Below, in pieces: positions 17,047 to 24,589 of a DNA stretch of 37,928 nucleotides. Each line of letters starts with the position of its first letter. Position 1 is the stretch's first letter. The DNA is from Intrasporangium calvum (GTDB lineage Bacteria; Actinomycetota; Actinomycetes; Actinomycetales; Dermatophilaceae). The position numbers and the translations under genes were made by a program. The stretch covers positions 1 through 37,928 of the forward strand of contig NZ_JAPFQL010000068.1 of the NCBI RefSeq assembly GCF_028446585.1, in the 5' to 3' direction. The notes below the pieces were generated by a model, which worked only from the letters and a program-made list of their open reading frames with translations, made no database searches and was not told where the DNA came from.

Positions 17047-17706
17047 TCAGCTGGTCAGGCCGGGCCCATCGGTGATGCGCCACTCGAGGATGCCGTCGGC
17101 GGCCCGCTTCGCGGTCAGGCCGCGCGCCGAGAGCAGTCGGACGGCGTCGTGGGCCAGGACGCAGTACCTCCCTCGGCAGTAGGCGACGACCTCTCTGTCT
17201 GTGGGCAGCTCGGGGATTCGCTCCCCCAGCTCGTCGAGGGGGATGTGGATCGCGCCGTCGACATGGCCCGCGGCGTACTCGGTCTCGGGCCGGACATCGA
17301 GCAGGACGACGTCGCCGCTCTCGAGCCGGGCGAGAAGCTCGTCAGTGTCGACGGCGACCGTGTCGTCCGGGCCGAGATAGGCCCGTCGCGCCAGTTCGGT
17401 GTGCGGGCGATGCTCCTCCGCGACCCGACGCACCTGGTCCCACAGGGCGACGACGTCGACGCCCGACAGCGAGTAGAAGACACGTTTGTGCTCGCGGCGC
17501 GACGTGAGGAGACCGGCCTCGCGCAGGTTCTGGAGATGGGCCGAGCAGGTGCTCATCTGCAGGCCGGTGGCGCGGGCCAGGTCGTCGACGCTGCGCGGGC
17601 CCTGAGCGAGCAGGTCGAGCAGCTCGAGACGTTTCGGGTGGCCGAGCGCCTTCCCGACCGCAGCGAACTGGGCAAAGAGGTCATCCTTGGGGGTCGCTTC
17701 GGTCAC
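17047..17706 (-). CDS. ArsR-type regulator fused to a rhodanese domain
   Basis: The 219-residue protein joins a winged-helix DNA-binding domain (about 10-100) to a rhodanese domain (about 120-215). The helix-turn-helix reads SVDDLARATGLQMSTCSAHL. The rhodanese active loop is CRGRYC with Cys177 as the persulfide-forming residue. Such fusions are known as sulfane-sulfur or thiol-responsive regulators, or as sulfur transferases. The GTG start overlaps the upstream MFS stop as GTGA, and the only Shine-Dalgarno (GGAGG) lies one base before it. Translation is therefore probably coupled to the transporter. Cys54 in the recognition helix could also be redox-active; this is an inference. Confidence 0.88.
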   Translation of the reverse strand: MTEATPKDDLFAQFAAVGKALGHPKRLELLDLLAQGPRSVDDLARATGLQMSTCSAHLQNLREAGLLTSRREHKRVFYSLSGVDVVALWDQVRRVAEEHRPHTELARRAYLGPDDTVAVDTDELLARLESGDVVLLDVRPETEYAAGHVDGAIHIPLDELGERIPELPTDREVVAYCRGRYCVLAHDAVRLLSARGLTAKRAADGILEWRITDGPGLTS

Positions 17707-19037
17707 ACCTCCGGCCCCTCTCCGACCGATCCCGGACCCTGATGGTGGGTCTCATACATGCGGACGGCAACGATGACCCCTGATGCCGCCGTCAGTGCGG
17801 CCACCGTCCACACCGCAGCCCGGACGCCCAGGGCGTCGGCGACGACACCAGCGAGCAGCGCTCCGACCGCGAAGCCTCCGTCGCGCCAGAGCCGGTAGAC
17901 GCCGACCGACCTGGCCCGCCACGCTGGGTGGGCCACGTCGCCGATGGCGGCGAGGAGGGTCGGATAGACCATCGCGGTGCCCGCTCCGAGGAGGGCCGCC
18001 GCGACCGCCCAGGCCGCGAAGTCGTCTGCAACGGCGATGACCACCAGTGCGATGGCCTGGAGCCACATACCGGCAGCGATCATCCACTTGCGACCCCACC
18101 GGTCCGACAGCGCCCCGGTGAAGAGCTGGCCGACGCCCCACACAGCCGGATACAGGGCAGCCAGGACCCCGATGCGACTGACCGACAGCCCGGCGCCGGC
18201 GAAGAGGATCGGGAAGAGGCCCCAGGCCAGGCCGTCGTTGAGGTTGTTGACCAGACCCGCCTGGCTCGCCGAGGACAGCGCCGGCTCGCGCACACTCGTC
18301 TGCACGAAGACCTCCCGGTCGCTCAGGCGCTCGTGGAGGTGGTCGTGGCGGCCGTCCGCACGGGCGACGTGGCTGGCAGCCTCCAGGCGAGCGTGCTCAC
18401 GGGTCTCCTTGACGGCCACCCCGGACAGGCCGAGCCCGAGGGCGGCGAAGGCGACGCCGAGCAGGAAGGGAGCGGGCCGCAAGCCGTAGGACTCGGCCAG
18501 GTAGCCGGTCGCGAGCGCGGTGAGGGCCACGGCCCCGTAGCCGGCCGCCTCGTTGAGCCCCATGGCCAGGCCCCGTCGGGTGGGACCCACGAGATCGATC
18601 TTCATGATGACCGTCGTCGACCAGGTGAGGCCCTGGCTGACTCCGAGGAGGACGTTGGCCAGGATGACCCACCCCCACGACGGTGCCCAGATGAGCAGCA
18701 GCGGCACGGGGACGGCGACGATCCAGCCGGCGAGCAGGACCGGCTTGCGGCCGTAGCGGTCGGAGAACGTGCCGGCGACATAGTTCGTCGCGGCCTTGGC
18801 CAGACCGAACACGAGGATGAAGGTCAGCCCGGCCGTGTAGGCAGTCAGGCCGAACTCACGCTCCCCCAGCAACGGCAGGACAGTGCGCTCCTGGCCCAGC
18901 ATCCCGCCCACGAGGGCGTTGACGACGACGAGCAGGGTGAACTGCGCAGCGTTCTGCCGCAAGCCGAGCTGGAGGGGGCGCGGGTCCGCTCCTGGCGGAG
19001 GGGCGGGCAGCTGTGCAGAGTCGGATGTGGCCACCAT
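17703..19037 (-). CDS. Major facilitator superfamily transporter
   Basis: This is a predicted 12-helix membrane transporter of 444 residues. The cytoplasmic loop motif SDRYGRKPVLL lies after helix 2, and a second one, LSDRWGRKWM, appears in the second half. The central loop (about 210-245) is charged and His-rich (RADGRHDHLHERLSDRE). The substrate is unknown. It is the first gene of a unit with the ArsR-rhodanese regulator. The ATG at 19037 has only a weak AGGA. A GTG one codon later fits a leaderless transcript, because TAGGAT (19041-19046) ends six bases before it. An export role linked to sulfur or thiol stress is suggested only by the regulator. Confidence 0.88.
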   Translation of the reverse strand: MVATSDSAQLPAPPPGADPRPLQLGLRQNAAQFTLLVVVNALVGGMLGQERTVLPLLGEREFGLTAYTAGLTFILVFGLAKAATNYVAGTFSDRYGRKPVLLAGWIVAVPVPLLLIWAPSWGWVILANVLLGVSQGLTWSTTVIMKIDLVGPTRRGLAMGLNEAAGYGAVALTALATGYLAESYGLRPAPFLLGVAFAALGLGLSGVAVKETREHARLEAASHVARADGRHDHLHERLSDREVFVQTSVREPALSSASQAGLVNNLNDGLAWGLFPILFAGAGLSVSRIGVLAALYPAVWGVGQLFTGALSDRWGRKWMIAAGMWLQAIALVVIAVADDFAAWAVAAALLGAGTAMVYPTLLAAIGDVAHPAWRARSVGVYRLWRDGGFAVGALLAGVVADALGVRAAVWTVAALTAASGVIVAVRMYETHHQGPGSVGEGPEV

Positions 19038-19040
19038 CGC

Positions 19041-19069
19041 ATCCTAGGGTCATTCCATGGATTCATGAA
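19041..19069 (-). promoter_or_regulatory. Promoter and paired palindromes upstream of the MFS gene
   Basis: On the minus strand TTCATG and TAGGAT are spaced by 17 bases. The spacer and -35 contain two abutting 8-bp palindromes, TCCATGGA (19054-19061) and TTCATGAA (19062-19069). Such a site would let the co-transcribed ArsR-type protein repress its own operon. Confidence 0.45.
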
Positions 19070-19181
19070 CTGAGTCGTCAGAGCCAGGCACGTGAAGACC
19101 CAGTGGGAGCCGCCGACCCGCCACGGCGCTCGCCACGGTGGTCGTTAGAATCGCACCACCCTCGACGTCAGTCGGCGGTCC

Positions 19182-19258
19182 GGGGCAGTAGCTCAGCCGG
19201 TTAGAGCAGCGGACTCATAATCCGTCGGTCCAGGGTTCAAGCCCCTGCTGCCCCACCA
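19182..19258 (+). tRNA. tRNA with anticodon CAT (elongator Met most likely)
   Basis: The acceptor stem pairs GGGGCAG with CTGCCCC, followed by A and an encoded CCA. The anticodon stem is GCGGA/TCCGT around the loop CTCATAA, giving anticodon CAT. The T arm contains GGTTCAA, and the D arm contains AGCTCAGCCGGTTAGAGC. The paired acceptor end argues against initiator tRNA. Elongator Met is the usual assignment in actinobacteria; tRNA-Ile2 (lysidine-modified CAT) cannot be excluded by eye. Confidence 0.93.
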
Positions 19259-19460
19259 CGCGTTTACGCAGGTCAGACGATGTTTTCACTGACCGAGAAG
19301 CCACTGCGGAGGACGCACATGGGGACGCTGTGGCACATTTGTGGCACAGTGCCCAGACCTGAGACCGGTCCGCTGAGGGTCAGGGGACCGTGATTCCTCC
19401 CGGGACCAGGCCATCATGCCCTGGGGCATCGTGGGTCGAGTCGCGGCCTGCGCCGCGTGC
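19259..19460. other. Possible integration scar downstream of the tRNA
   Basis: No gene is seen in these 202 bases. They contain an 11-bp direct repeat, TGTGGCACATT then TGTGGCACAGT (19329-19350). Words of this kind are, as I recall, found near attachment sites of actinobacterial tyrosine-integrase elements at tRNA 3' ends. No integrase and no second copy of the tRNA 3' end was found in the window. Confidence 0.35.
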
Positions 19461-20666
19461 TCAGTGCCCGTCGTCCCCGTGCTCCTCGTCACCGTCGCCG
19501 CCGTGCTCGCCCGGTGGCACCTGAATCACGACAGGAGCCTGCTCCCGCACCGGAACGCTGGAAAAACTGACGCCATTGGGCTTGTCGCCCACCGGGATTC
19601 GAGCCACCACCCGCAGCTCGGTGAGGTCGATGACCGCGACGTCGTTGCCGTAGAGGTTCGTCACGTAGGCGTGCCGGCTCGACGGGTCGACAACGACCCC
19701 GTGCGCCCCTTGGCCGGTCTCCACCGTCCGGATGACGGTGAACGTCGCGGAGTCGATGACCGACACCGTGGTCCCCGGCTTGTCCTTGGTGCCTTGGTTG
19801 GCTACGAGGACGTAGCGGTTGTCTGGGCTCACGTACGTCTGGATCGGACCATCGCCCACGGGGACGCGGCCGACCACCTGGCGCGACTCGACGTCCACCT
19901 TGGCGACCGTGTCGTTGCCGTTGACCGAGGCGTAGACGAACCGACCGTCCGGCGAGAAGGCAACCTGCGCAGGCGATGGCCCGACCTCGATGTCCGCGAC
20001 CTTGGCGTTCTTCGCTGTGTCAATCACGCTCAAGGTCCTGCCCGACACATTGGCCACATACACCCATCGACCGTCAGGACTGGGGCGCAGCCCGTGAGGC
20101 CCTTCACCCACAGGGATCGTCGCGACTCTGTTCATCGTGGTGGTGTCGATGGCCGTGACTGTCCCATCGGCACCGTTGCTCGTGTACGTGATCTTCCCGT
20201 CTGGGGTGACGATGACATGGGCCGGCGCTGCACCGGTGGGAACTGCGCCGTGGACCGCCAGCGTCGAGGCATCCAGCATGACGGCCATGGCGTCGTGACC
20301 GCTGACCGCCCAGACGCTGCGGCCGTCCGGAGAGACCTGCACGTTGTGCGGTCCCTCGACCCCTTGGACCGTCGTCACCACTCGGTTGCTCGCTGCGTCG
20401 ATGACGCTCAGACTCGCCCCGTTCTCATTGGCCACCCACACCGCCCCGGTGACCATGTCGGCGTGCGATGACTCGGCAGGGCCCCCTGCGGCCGCAGGCG
20501 AACCTGGTTGAGGGGCATCGTCGCCACCGCTACGAGTCAGCACTGTGAACAGGCCTACCGCCGCGACGGCAACGACCAGAACGAGTGCGGCGAGTCGTCC
20601 ACGTCCTTTGCGCCACAGACCCTCGCGGTCGCGGGTGTCAGCTTCGGGTCGGGGGATATCGTTCAC
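19461..20666 (-). CDS. Membrane-anchored YVTN-type beta-propeller protein
   Basis: This 401-residue protein has a short cytoplasmic N-terminus and one membrane helix (RLAALVLVVAVAAVGLFTVL, about 26-45), then a beta-propeller outside the membrane. Several blades carry the YVTN-like pattern, for example SPDGRWVYVANVSG, SPDNRYVLVANQG and DPSSRHAYVTNLYG. The tail is unusual, GEHGGDGDEEHGDDGH, rich in His, Asp and Glu and suited to metal binding. The GTG at 20666 is preferred because GGAGAG lies about six bases upstream. A direct-repeat response-regulator-like site lies about 100 bases upstream. The cytochrome b cluster next door carries a matching site, so the two units are probably co-regulated. 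No enzymatic function can be assigned. Confidence 0.85.
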   Translation of the reverse strand: MNDIPRPEADTRDREGLWRKGRGRLAALVLVVAVAAVGLFTVLTRSGGDDAPQPGSPAAAGGPAESSHADMVTGAVWVANENGASLSVIDAASNRVVTTVQGVEGPHNVQVSPDGRSVWAVSGHDAMAVMLDASTLAVHGAVPTGAAPAHVIVTPDGKITYTSNGADGTVTAIDTTTMNRVATIPVGEGPHGLRPSPDGRWVYVANVSGRTLSVIDTAKNAKVADIEVGPSPAQVAFSPDGRFVYASVNGNDTVAKVDVESRQVVGRVPVGDGPIQTYVSPDNRYVLVANQGTKDKPGTTVSVIDSATFTVIRTVETGQGAHGVVVDPSSRHAYVTNLYGNDVAVIDLTELRVVARIPVGDKPNGVSFSSVPVREQAPVVIQVPPGEHGGDGDEEHGDDGH

Positions 20667-20767
20667 TGCTTCTCTCCAGAGTCGTGGGGACGGTGCCGGG
20701 AGTGGCCAGCAGAGGGCCACGCGCCACAACTGTGGATCTGCCACCCTCAGGGAGCCGCCTCCATCGG

Positions 20768-20800
20768 GTCAAGGATCAGTCAAGATCCAGTGAAGCGCGC
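20768..20800 (-). promoter_or_regulatory. Triple 11-bp direct repeat (OmpR/PhoB-type box) upstream of the propeller gene
   Basis: GTCAAGGATCA, GTCAAGATCCA and GTGAAGCGCGC are three adjacent units of exactly 11 bp. One DNA turn per unit is the hallmark of OmpR/PhoB-family response-regulator sites. A similar four-unit site is upstream of the cytochrome cluster. The remaining bases between 20667 and 20892 show nothing else. Confidence 0.6.
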
Positions 20801-20892
20801 CACGCGACGTGCGGAGCGTCTCGGCCGCCAGCGGTCGGGCACGCATCGGCACGCAGCACCTTCTCCGAAGACAGCGCGTCTGAGCATCATCC

Positions 20893-21126
20893 TCACGACG
20901 CTCGCCTGCGGCCCCGGTGCCGCACCCGGGCGGAGGCACGCACTGCGCCGGTGACGACGAGGATGCGCCCGGCCAGCGCCATCGAGGCTGCCGCAGCGAG
21001 ACCGGACACGGCGGTCAAGACCCCTGCGATCGGACTCGGAGGTAGACGGACAGCCATGGACAGCAACCCCACTGCCAGGACCGCAGCGGCGACGAGGATC
21101 CAGAAGTTGCGGCTGACTCGGTTCAC
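20893..21126 (-). CDS. Small two-helix membrane protein
   Basis: The 77-residue product has two predicted membrane helices, NFWILVAAAVLAVGLLSMAV and IAGVLTAVSGLAAAASMALA, and a basic C-terminus (RASARVRHRGRRRAS). By the positive-inside rule the C-terminus is probably cytoplasmic. The GTG start has GGGAG about seven bases upstream, and the gene begins 24 bases after the cytochrome b stop on the same strand. This supports co-transcription. It may be an accessory subunit of that cytochrome, but no family is recognised. Confidence 0.65.
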   Translation of the reverse strand: MNRVSRNFWILVAAAVLAVGLLSMAVRLPPSPIAGVLTAVSGLAAAASMALAGRILVVTGAVRASARVRHRGRRRAS

Positions 21127-21150
21127 GGCACGACTCCCGGTGTCCTCGGG

Positions 21151-22305
21151 CTACAGGTGGGCAGCTGGGGTGGTGAGGCCGGTGAGGACGGTCAGGACCA
21201 CCATCGTCGTGATCACTGCAAGACCGATGACCATCGCAACTGGACGCGTCCGCCACGACCGCTTCGGGTTGCGGTCGACGAACGGCACTGCGAACAAGAG
21301 CCCGAACAGCACCAGTCCACCGCCGAGGATCGCCGGCAGACCGAACCAGTTCTCCAGCGTGAACATCCACCAGAAGGGCCAGGGCGGCTTGGTGACCTCG
21401 ACGCCGGCGACGGGCGTGGGGCCCACCGGCGGAGGGAACAGCACCGCGATCACGCTCAACATCGCGAGCAGCACCAACCCGAAAGCGCCCACCCGGCGAA
21501 GGTGGTGGGTGAACGGCTCCTGCACCTCGAGGTATCGCTCTCCGGGAGGAGTCGTGACCTGAACCACCGGCGCCTGGACGTCGGCGAGACGCTCGACCGA
21601 TGCGAGCCCTGCGGGCGTGTCGGGTGCCGGGGCGGGCAGACCGGGATGGCTCGAGATCCGGTGCCGTTTGATGAGCAGCGCGTGCACCGTCAAGAGGACG
21701 ATGAACAGCCCGGGGATCAGCATGATGTGCGCCGTGTAGAGCCGGACGAGGATCGGAGTGTGCTCAGCGAAGGACGACGAGAACCAGAATCCGACCCCGC
21801 CGAGCAGCTGCCCCACTTCGAGGTTGTGGGCCAGCGCCTCATATCCTTCCTGGTCCCACTTGAGCACGGTGCCGGTGAACAGTGCCAGCAGGGTGAGGCC
21901 GAACATGCTCACCCCGATCAGCCAGTTCGCCTCGCGCGGTCGCTTGTAGGAGCCGTGGAAGAAGACACGGATCAGGTGCAGGCCGGCCAGCACGTACATC
22001 GCCTGCGCGCTCCAGAAGTGGAGCGACCGGGTGAACTGGCCGAGTGGCACGTCCTCGACGATGGTGCGCACGCTGGCGTTCGCCACCTCGGGCGTCGGAG
22101 CGTAGAACTGGGCCAGGACGATACCCGTGCCGGCGAGGACCGCGAGCGACACGGCGGTCAGTCCGCCGAGGCTCCAGACCAGGTTGTTGGCATGCTCCGG
22201 CACCGGGTAGCGCAGCGCGTCGAGCCCCAACCGCTCGTCCACCGCGCCGATGAAGCGCCTCCGCGTGTGGTGCTGGACAGGTCTGTGCTTGGTGACGCTG
22301 GACAT
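21151..22305 (-). CDS. Cytochrome b6-type membrane protein
   Basis: This is a 384-residue di-heme cytochrome b with about eight membrane helices, a fused b6 plus subunit IV arrangement. Heme ligands are His96/His110 (13 residues between) and His193/His208 (14 between), the b6-type spacing. In the second half, where quinol-oxidising enzymes carry PEWY, the sequence has KPPWPFWW (306-313). The gene has no Rieske or cytochrome c1/f partner beside it. It starts two bases after the stop of the exported protein upstream, and a small membrane protein follows. A role as the quinone-interacting subunit of a non-canonical electron-transfer complex is inferred. Confidence 0.88.
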   Translation of the reverse strand: MSSVTKHRPVQHHTRRRFIGAVDERLGLDALRYPVPEHANNLVWSLGGLTAVSLAVLAGTGIVLAQFYAPTPEVANASVRTIVEDVPLGQFTRSLHFWSAQAMYVLAGLHLIRVFFHGSYKRPREANWLIGVSMFGLTLLALFTGTVLKWDQEGYEALAHNLEVGQLLGGVGFWFSSSFAEHTPILVRLYTAHIMLIPGLFIVLLTVHALLIKRHRISSHPGLPAPAPDTPAGLASVERLADVQAPVVQVTTPPGERYLEVQEPFTHHLRRVGAFGLVLLAMLSVIAVLFPPPVGPTPVAGVEVTKPPWPFWWMFTLENWFGLPAILGGGLVLFGLLFAVPFVDRNPKRSWRTRPVAMVIGLAVITTMVVLTVLTGLTTPAAHL

Positions 22306-22307
22306 GG

Positions 22308-22973
22308 CTACCCCATGGCTCTCCCACCGGGTGGTCCACTGGGACTGACCATCTGGTGCTGCAGGGTGTGGATCGAGTGCGCCGGCCGGAACCGCCAGCT
22401 CAGCAGGAGGCCGAGTCCAGCGGTCACCGCGGCGATTGCGACGAGCACCGAGTCGGTGCCGGTCCAGGGCCCCCGTCCCGAGAGCTCGTCGGTGACGATG
22501 GCAGTGCCGGCCTGCTCACCGGTGGCGAGGCTGACGACCGACGCGCCGGGCGCGACGTTCAGCACATGCCGGACGTCCATCCCGCTCAGGTCAGGGCGCG
22601 CCCCGATCGACTCCTCGAGCAGGATCCGCCCCTGGACCAGGTCGCCGTCGTCCAGCTCCGCCATGGCGCGGTCGACGGCCTCGAGGTCCACCCCCGACGC
22701 GTCCTCGGACTCGGTCGCCTCCATGAGCTTCTCGCTGATCATGTCGCTGTCGTCGGGCGTGTTGACGATGTAGGCGATGGCCTGCAGCACCAGCTCCCGA
22801 GCGGGGATCTCCGCCTCGTCCCCATGCGCGTGCGCAACAGCAGGGAGGGCCAGGCTCAGCAGGGCGAACACGGCGGCGGCGGCCAGCTGCGCAGCCACCG
22901 GCCGAGGTCTCGGCGGACCACACCGGACCTTCGTGGTCGGAGACTGACGTGCAGACAAGTCTATGGAGAACAT
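22308..22973 (-). CDS. Exported protein with C-terminal membrane anchor, cytochrome b-linked
   Basis: This 221-residue protein has a signal peptide (AAAAVFALLSLALPAVAHAH), with a likely cleavage after AHA near residue 49. The mature start is HGDEAEIPA. The middle is acidic and helical (SEKLMEATESEDASGVDLEA). A single membrane helix, VLVAIAAVTAGLGLLLSW, lies near the C-terminus with a His-containing tail inside. No family is recognised. It has a good Shine-Dalgarno site (AGGGAG) and ends two bases before the cytochrome b ATG, so the pair are translationally close. An extracytoplasmic sensing or electron-transfer role with the cytochrome is a guess. Confidence 0.7.
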   Translation of the reverse strand: MFSIDLSARQSPTTKVRCGPPRPRPVAAQLAAAAVFALLSLALPAVAHAHGDEAEIPARELVLQAIAYIVNTPDDSDMISEKLMEATESEDASGVDLEAVDRAMAELDDGDLVQGRILLEESIGARPDLSGMDVRHVLNVAPGASVVSLATGEQAGTAIVTDELSGRGPWTGTDSVLVAIAAVTAGLGLLLSWRFRPAHSIHTLQHQMVSPSGPPGGRAMG

Positions 22974-23053
22974 GGCTCGCTCCCTTGGCAGAACCCGCCC
23001 CGCGGTGATCCTTCAATGGTGGACCCATGCCATTGCGGCCACGTAGCGACGCC

Positions 23054-23097
23054 GTCAAGGCTTGCTCAACGTCGCATCAAGATCTGGTCAAGGCTGA
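23054..23097 (-). promoter_or_regulatory. Fourfold 11-bp direct repeat (OmpR/PhoB-type box) upstream of the cytochrome unit
   Basis: GTCAAGGCTTG, CTCAACGTCGC, ATCAAGATCTG and GTCAAGGCTGA follow each other without gaps, each 11 bp, with TCAA at the same place in every unit. The site lies about 80 bases before the first gene of the cytochrome b unit. Confidence 0.65.
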
Positions 23098-23158
23098 GCC
23101 CTCGGGAGCGTAAGTGTCCTGCCCGTGCGAGGACGCCCTCGTCCGACCGAACGCCTCC

Positions 23159-23240
23159 CAGCCGTATGCCGCTGTCCCCGGTCCCAGCCAGACGCTCACC
23201 CACGACTGCGGCTGGGAGTGAGCCCAGCGGCATACGGCTG
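23159..23240. repeat. Inverted pair of REP-like elements (copy 7), probable terminator
   Basis: CAGCCGTATGCCGCTG (23159-23174) and CAGCGGCATACGGCTG (23225-23240) are a perfect 16-bp inverted repeat. Inner arms TCCCAGCC and GGCTGGGA extend the structure. It lies downstream of the methyltransferase gene on the minus strand. The 361 bases 22974-23334 hold only this and the response-regulator-like box. Confidence 0.75.
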
Positions 23241-23334
23241 CTTGCGCTGGTCAGGGAGCGGGGCCGTGATGGTCTTCTTCGGCCTGGAGGGCCGACAAAC
23301 CCTACTGATCCGGTGCGGGGGCAGCGGGCGGCGG

Positions 23335-24222
23335 TCAGCGGGGTCGAGCACAGACGAACATGACGGTGCGGATGCGTTGCTCTGCCAGGTTCTTCACCTG
23401 GTTGGCCGCCATCTGGCCGAACGAGTCTCCGAGGAAGGCCGCGAAGGTGATCCGCGGCGGTCCGTCCCGCTCGATCCGGGCACGCATCTGCTGGAACCAC
23501 ACGAAGCTCTCGTCGGACGAGTCGGCTTCCGCGACGATGTCGAGCCCCGCCCCGACGAGCAGCGCGCGCATGTCTGCCGGCGTGGCGAGGAAGCTCGTGG
23601 AGTCGTCCATGGCCCAGGGCACGGGATACAGCACGTCTCCGCCTTCGCCCTGCAGCACGTCGTACACCACGAACCGGCCGCCGGGCCGGAGGACCCGGGA
23701 GGCTTCGGCGTAGAGCGCAGCCTTGTCCGGGATGTTCATCCCGACGTGCACGGTGAGGGCCGCATCCACGGACTCGGCAGGCAGTGCGGTGTCGGTCGCG
23801 TCGCCCACCTGGAAGGTGGTTCGGTCCGCCAGGCCTGTCCACGTCGACAGGGCTGCCGCCACCTCGCAGAACTCCGGTGTGAGGTCGACACCAGTGACCC
23901 TGCATCCGGTCAGCTCGGCGATCGTCCGTGCGGGCCCGCCCAAACCGCTCCCCAGATCGAGGACATGGGACTCGGCAGTGAGGTCGAGCGCCTCGATGAT
24001 CTCCAACGTTGCAGCGCGGCCTCGGATGTGGAACTCGTCCAGTGGCGCGAGATCAGCCGCACGCAGCGCAGCCCGGTCGATGCCTGCGGCGTCCAACGCG
24101 GAGCCGACGGCCCCGACGAGATTCCCCTGGCCGCTGTAGAACGTCGCAACCTGATCCATGGCGCCATCGTCCGCCGGCGGAGACGCCTCGGCAAGGCCTG
24201 CGGCCGGCGGGCTCGTCAGCAC
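23335..24222 (-). CDS. SAM-dependent methyltransferase
   Basis: This is a class I methyltransferase of 295 residues. The SAM-binding motif I is VLDLGSGLGGPAR, followed by the acidic motif II region GVDLTPEF. The segments DEFHIRGRAATLEIIEAL and the C-terminal FGQMAANQVKNL resemble small-amine methyltransferases of the sarcosine/dimethylglycine type. It lacks the extra cysteine pattern expected of the arsenite methyltransferase ArsM. The GTG at 24222 has AGGTGA seven bases upstream; an ATG at 24159 is an alternative. It follows the CPNW protein by six bases, so both are probably driven by the MerR-type promoter. The substrate is unknown. Confidence 0.8.
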   Translation of the reverse strand: MLTSPPAAGLAEASPPADDGAMDQVATFYSGQGNLVGAVGSALDAAGIDRAALRAADLAPLDEFHIRGRAATLEIIEALDLTAESHVLDLGSGLGGPARTIAELTGCRVTGVDLTPEFCEVAAALSTWTGLADRTTFQVGDATDTALPAESVDAALTVHVGMNIPDKAALYAEASRVLRPGGRFVVYDVLQGEGGDVLYPVPWAMDDSTSFLATPADMRALLVGAGLDIVAEADSSDESFVWFQQMRARIERDGPPRITFAAFLGDSFGQMAANQVKNLAEQRIRTVMFVCARPR

Positions 24223-24228
24223 GGCGCG

Positions 24229-24534
24229 TCACCTGCGTCGATCCAGAACGGCGCGCAGGTCCTCGAGGGAAGGGGCGCCCTCATAACCGTCGGCGGTCAG
24301 ATACCGCCGGCAGGCGAGGCCGACCGGAGCGCCCGGAGCCGCGAACACGTCGACTCCGTCCACGTGGATGCTCGGGGACCCGTGGAACCCGACCCGTTCG
24401 GCCTCTTCGTCCGTCTCGACGAGGCGGCGCCGCACGGCCGTGACGTCAGCACGCCCTGAGACGGCCGCGGAGAGCCGCTCGTCCGCGATCTTCCAGTTCG
24501 GGCAGTCCGCGAAGTAGAGCAGCGTGATCTCCAT
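24229..24534 (-). CDS. Thioredoxin-like CPNW protein (DF family)
   Basis: This small thioredoxin-fold protein of 101 residues starts MEITLLYFADCPNWK. It has Cys11 in the CPNW motif where related proteins can carry selenocysteine. The segment GFHGSPSIHVDGVD is the cis-Pro region. A later cysteine is in LACRRY. Such proteins are often found beside metal-resistance regulators. The ATG lies six bases after a TACGGT -10 element, which implies a leaderless transcript; no Shine-Dalgarno site is seen. A role in thiol or metal handling is likely but the substrate is not known. Confidence 0.78.
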   Translation of the reverse strand: MEITLLYFADCPNWKIADERLSAAVSGRADVTAVRRRLVETDEEAERVGFHGSPSIHVDGVDVFAAPGAPVGLACRRYLTADGYEGAPSLEDLRAVLDRRR

Positions 24535-24540
24535 CTGCCG

Positions 24541-24589
24541 ACCGTAAACCGTGAACCACGGTGCAAGGTCAACACCTAGAGTGGGAGCC
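24541..24589. promoter_or_regulatory. Divergent MerR-controlled promoter region
   Basis: On the minus strand TTGACC (24567-24572) and TACGGT (24541-24546) are separated by 20 bases, the over-long spacing typical of MerR-activated promoters. The spacer holds the inverted repeat ACCGT-GAACC-ACGGT (24548-24562). On the plus strand TAGAGT (24577-24582) ends seven bases before the merR-like ATG, so that gene may be leaderless too. Confidence 0.65.

Noticed and set aside
19286-19492. An ORF downstream of the tRNA as an integrase fragment
   Set aside because: Its translation has no tyrosine-recombinase motif; only the short direct repeat hints at an attachment region.
23335-24222. Calling the methyltransferase ArsM because it lies near ars genes
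   Set aside because: The conserved Cys pattern of arsenite methyltransferases is absent, and the DEFHIRGRAA and C-terminal segments resemble small-amine methyltransferases.
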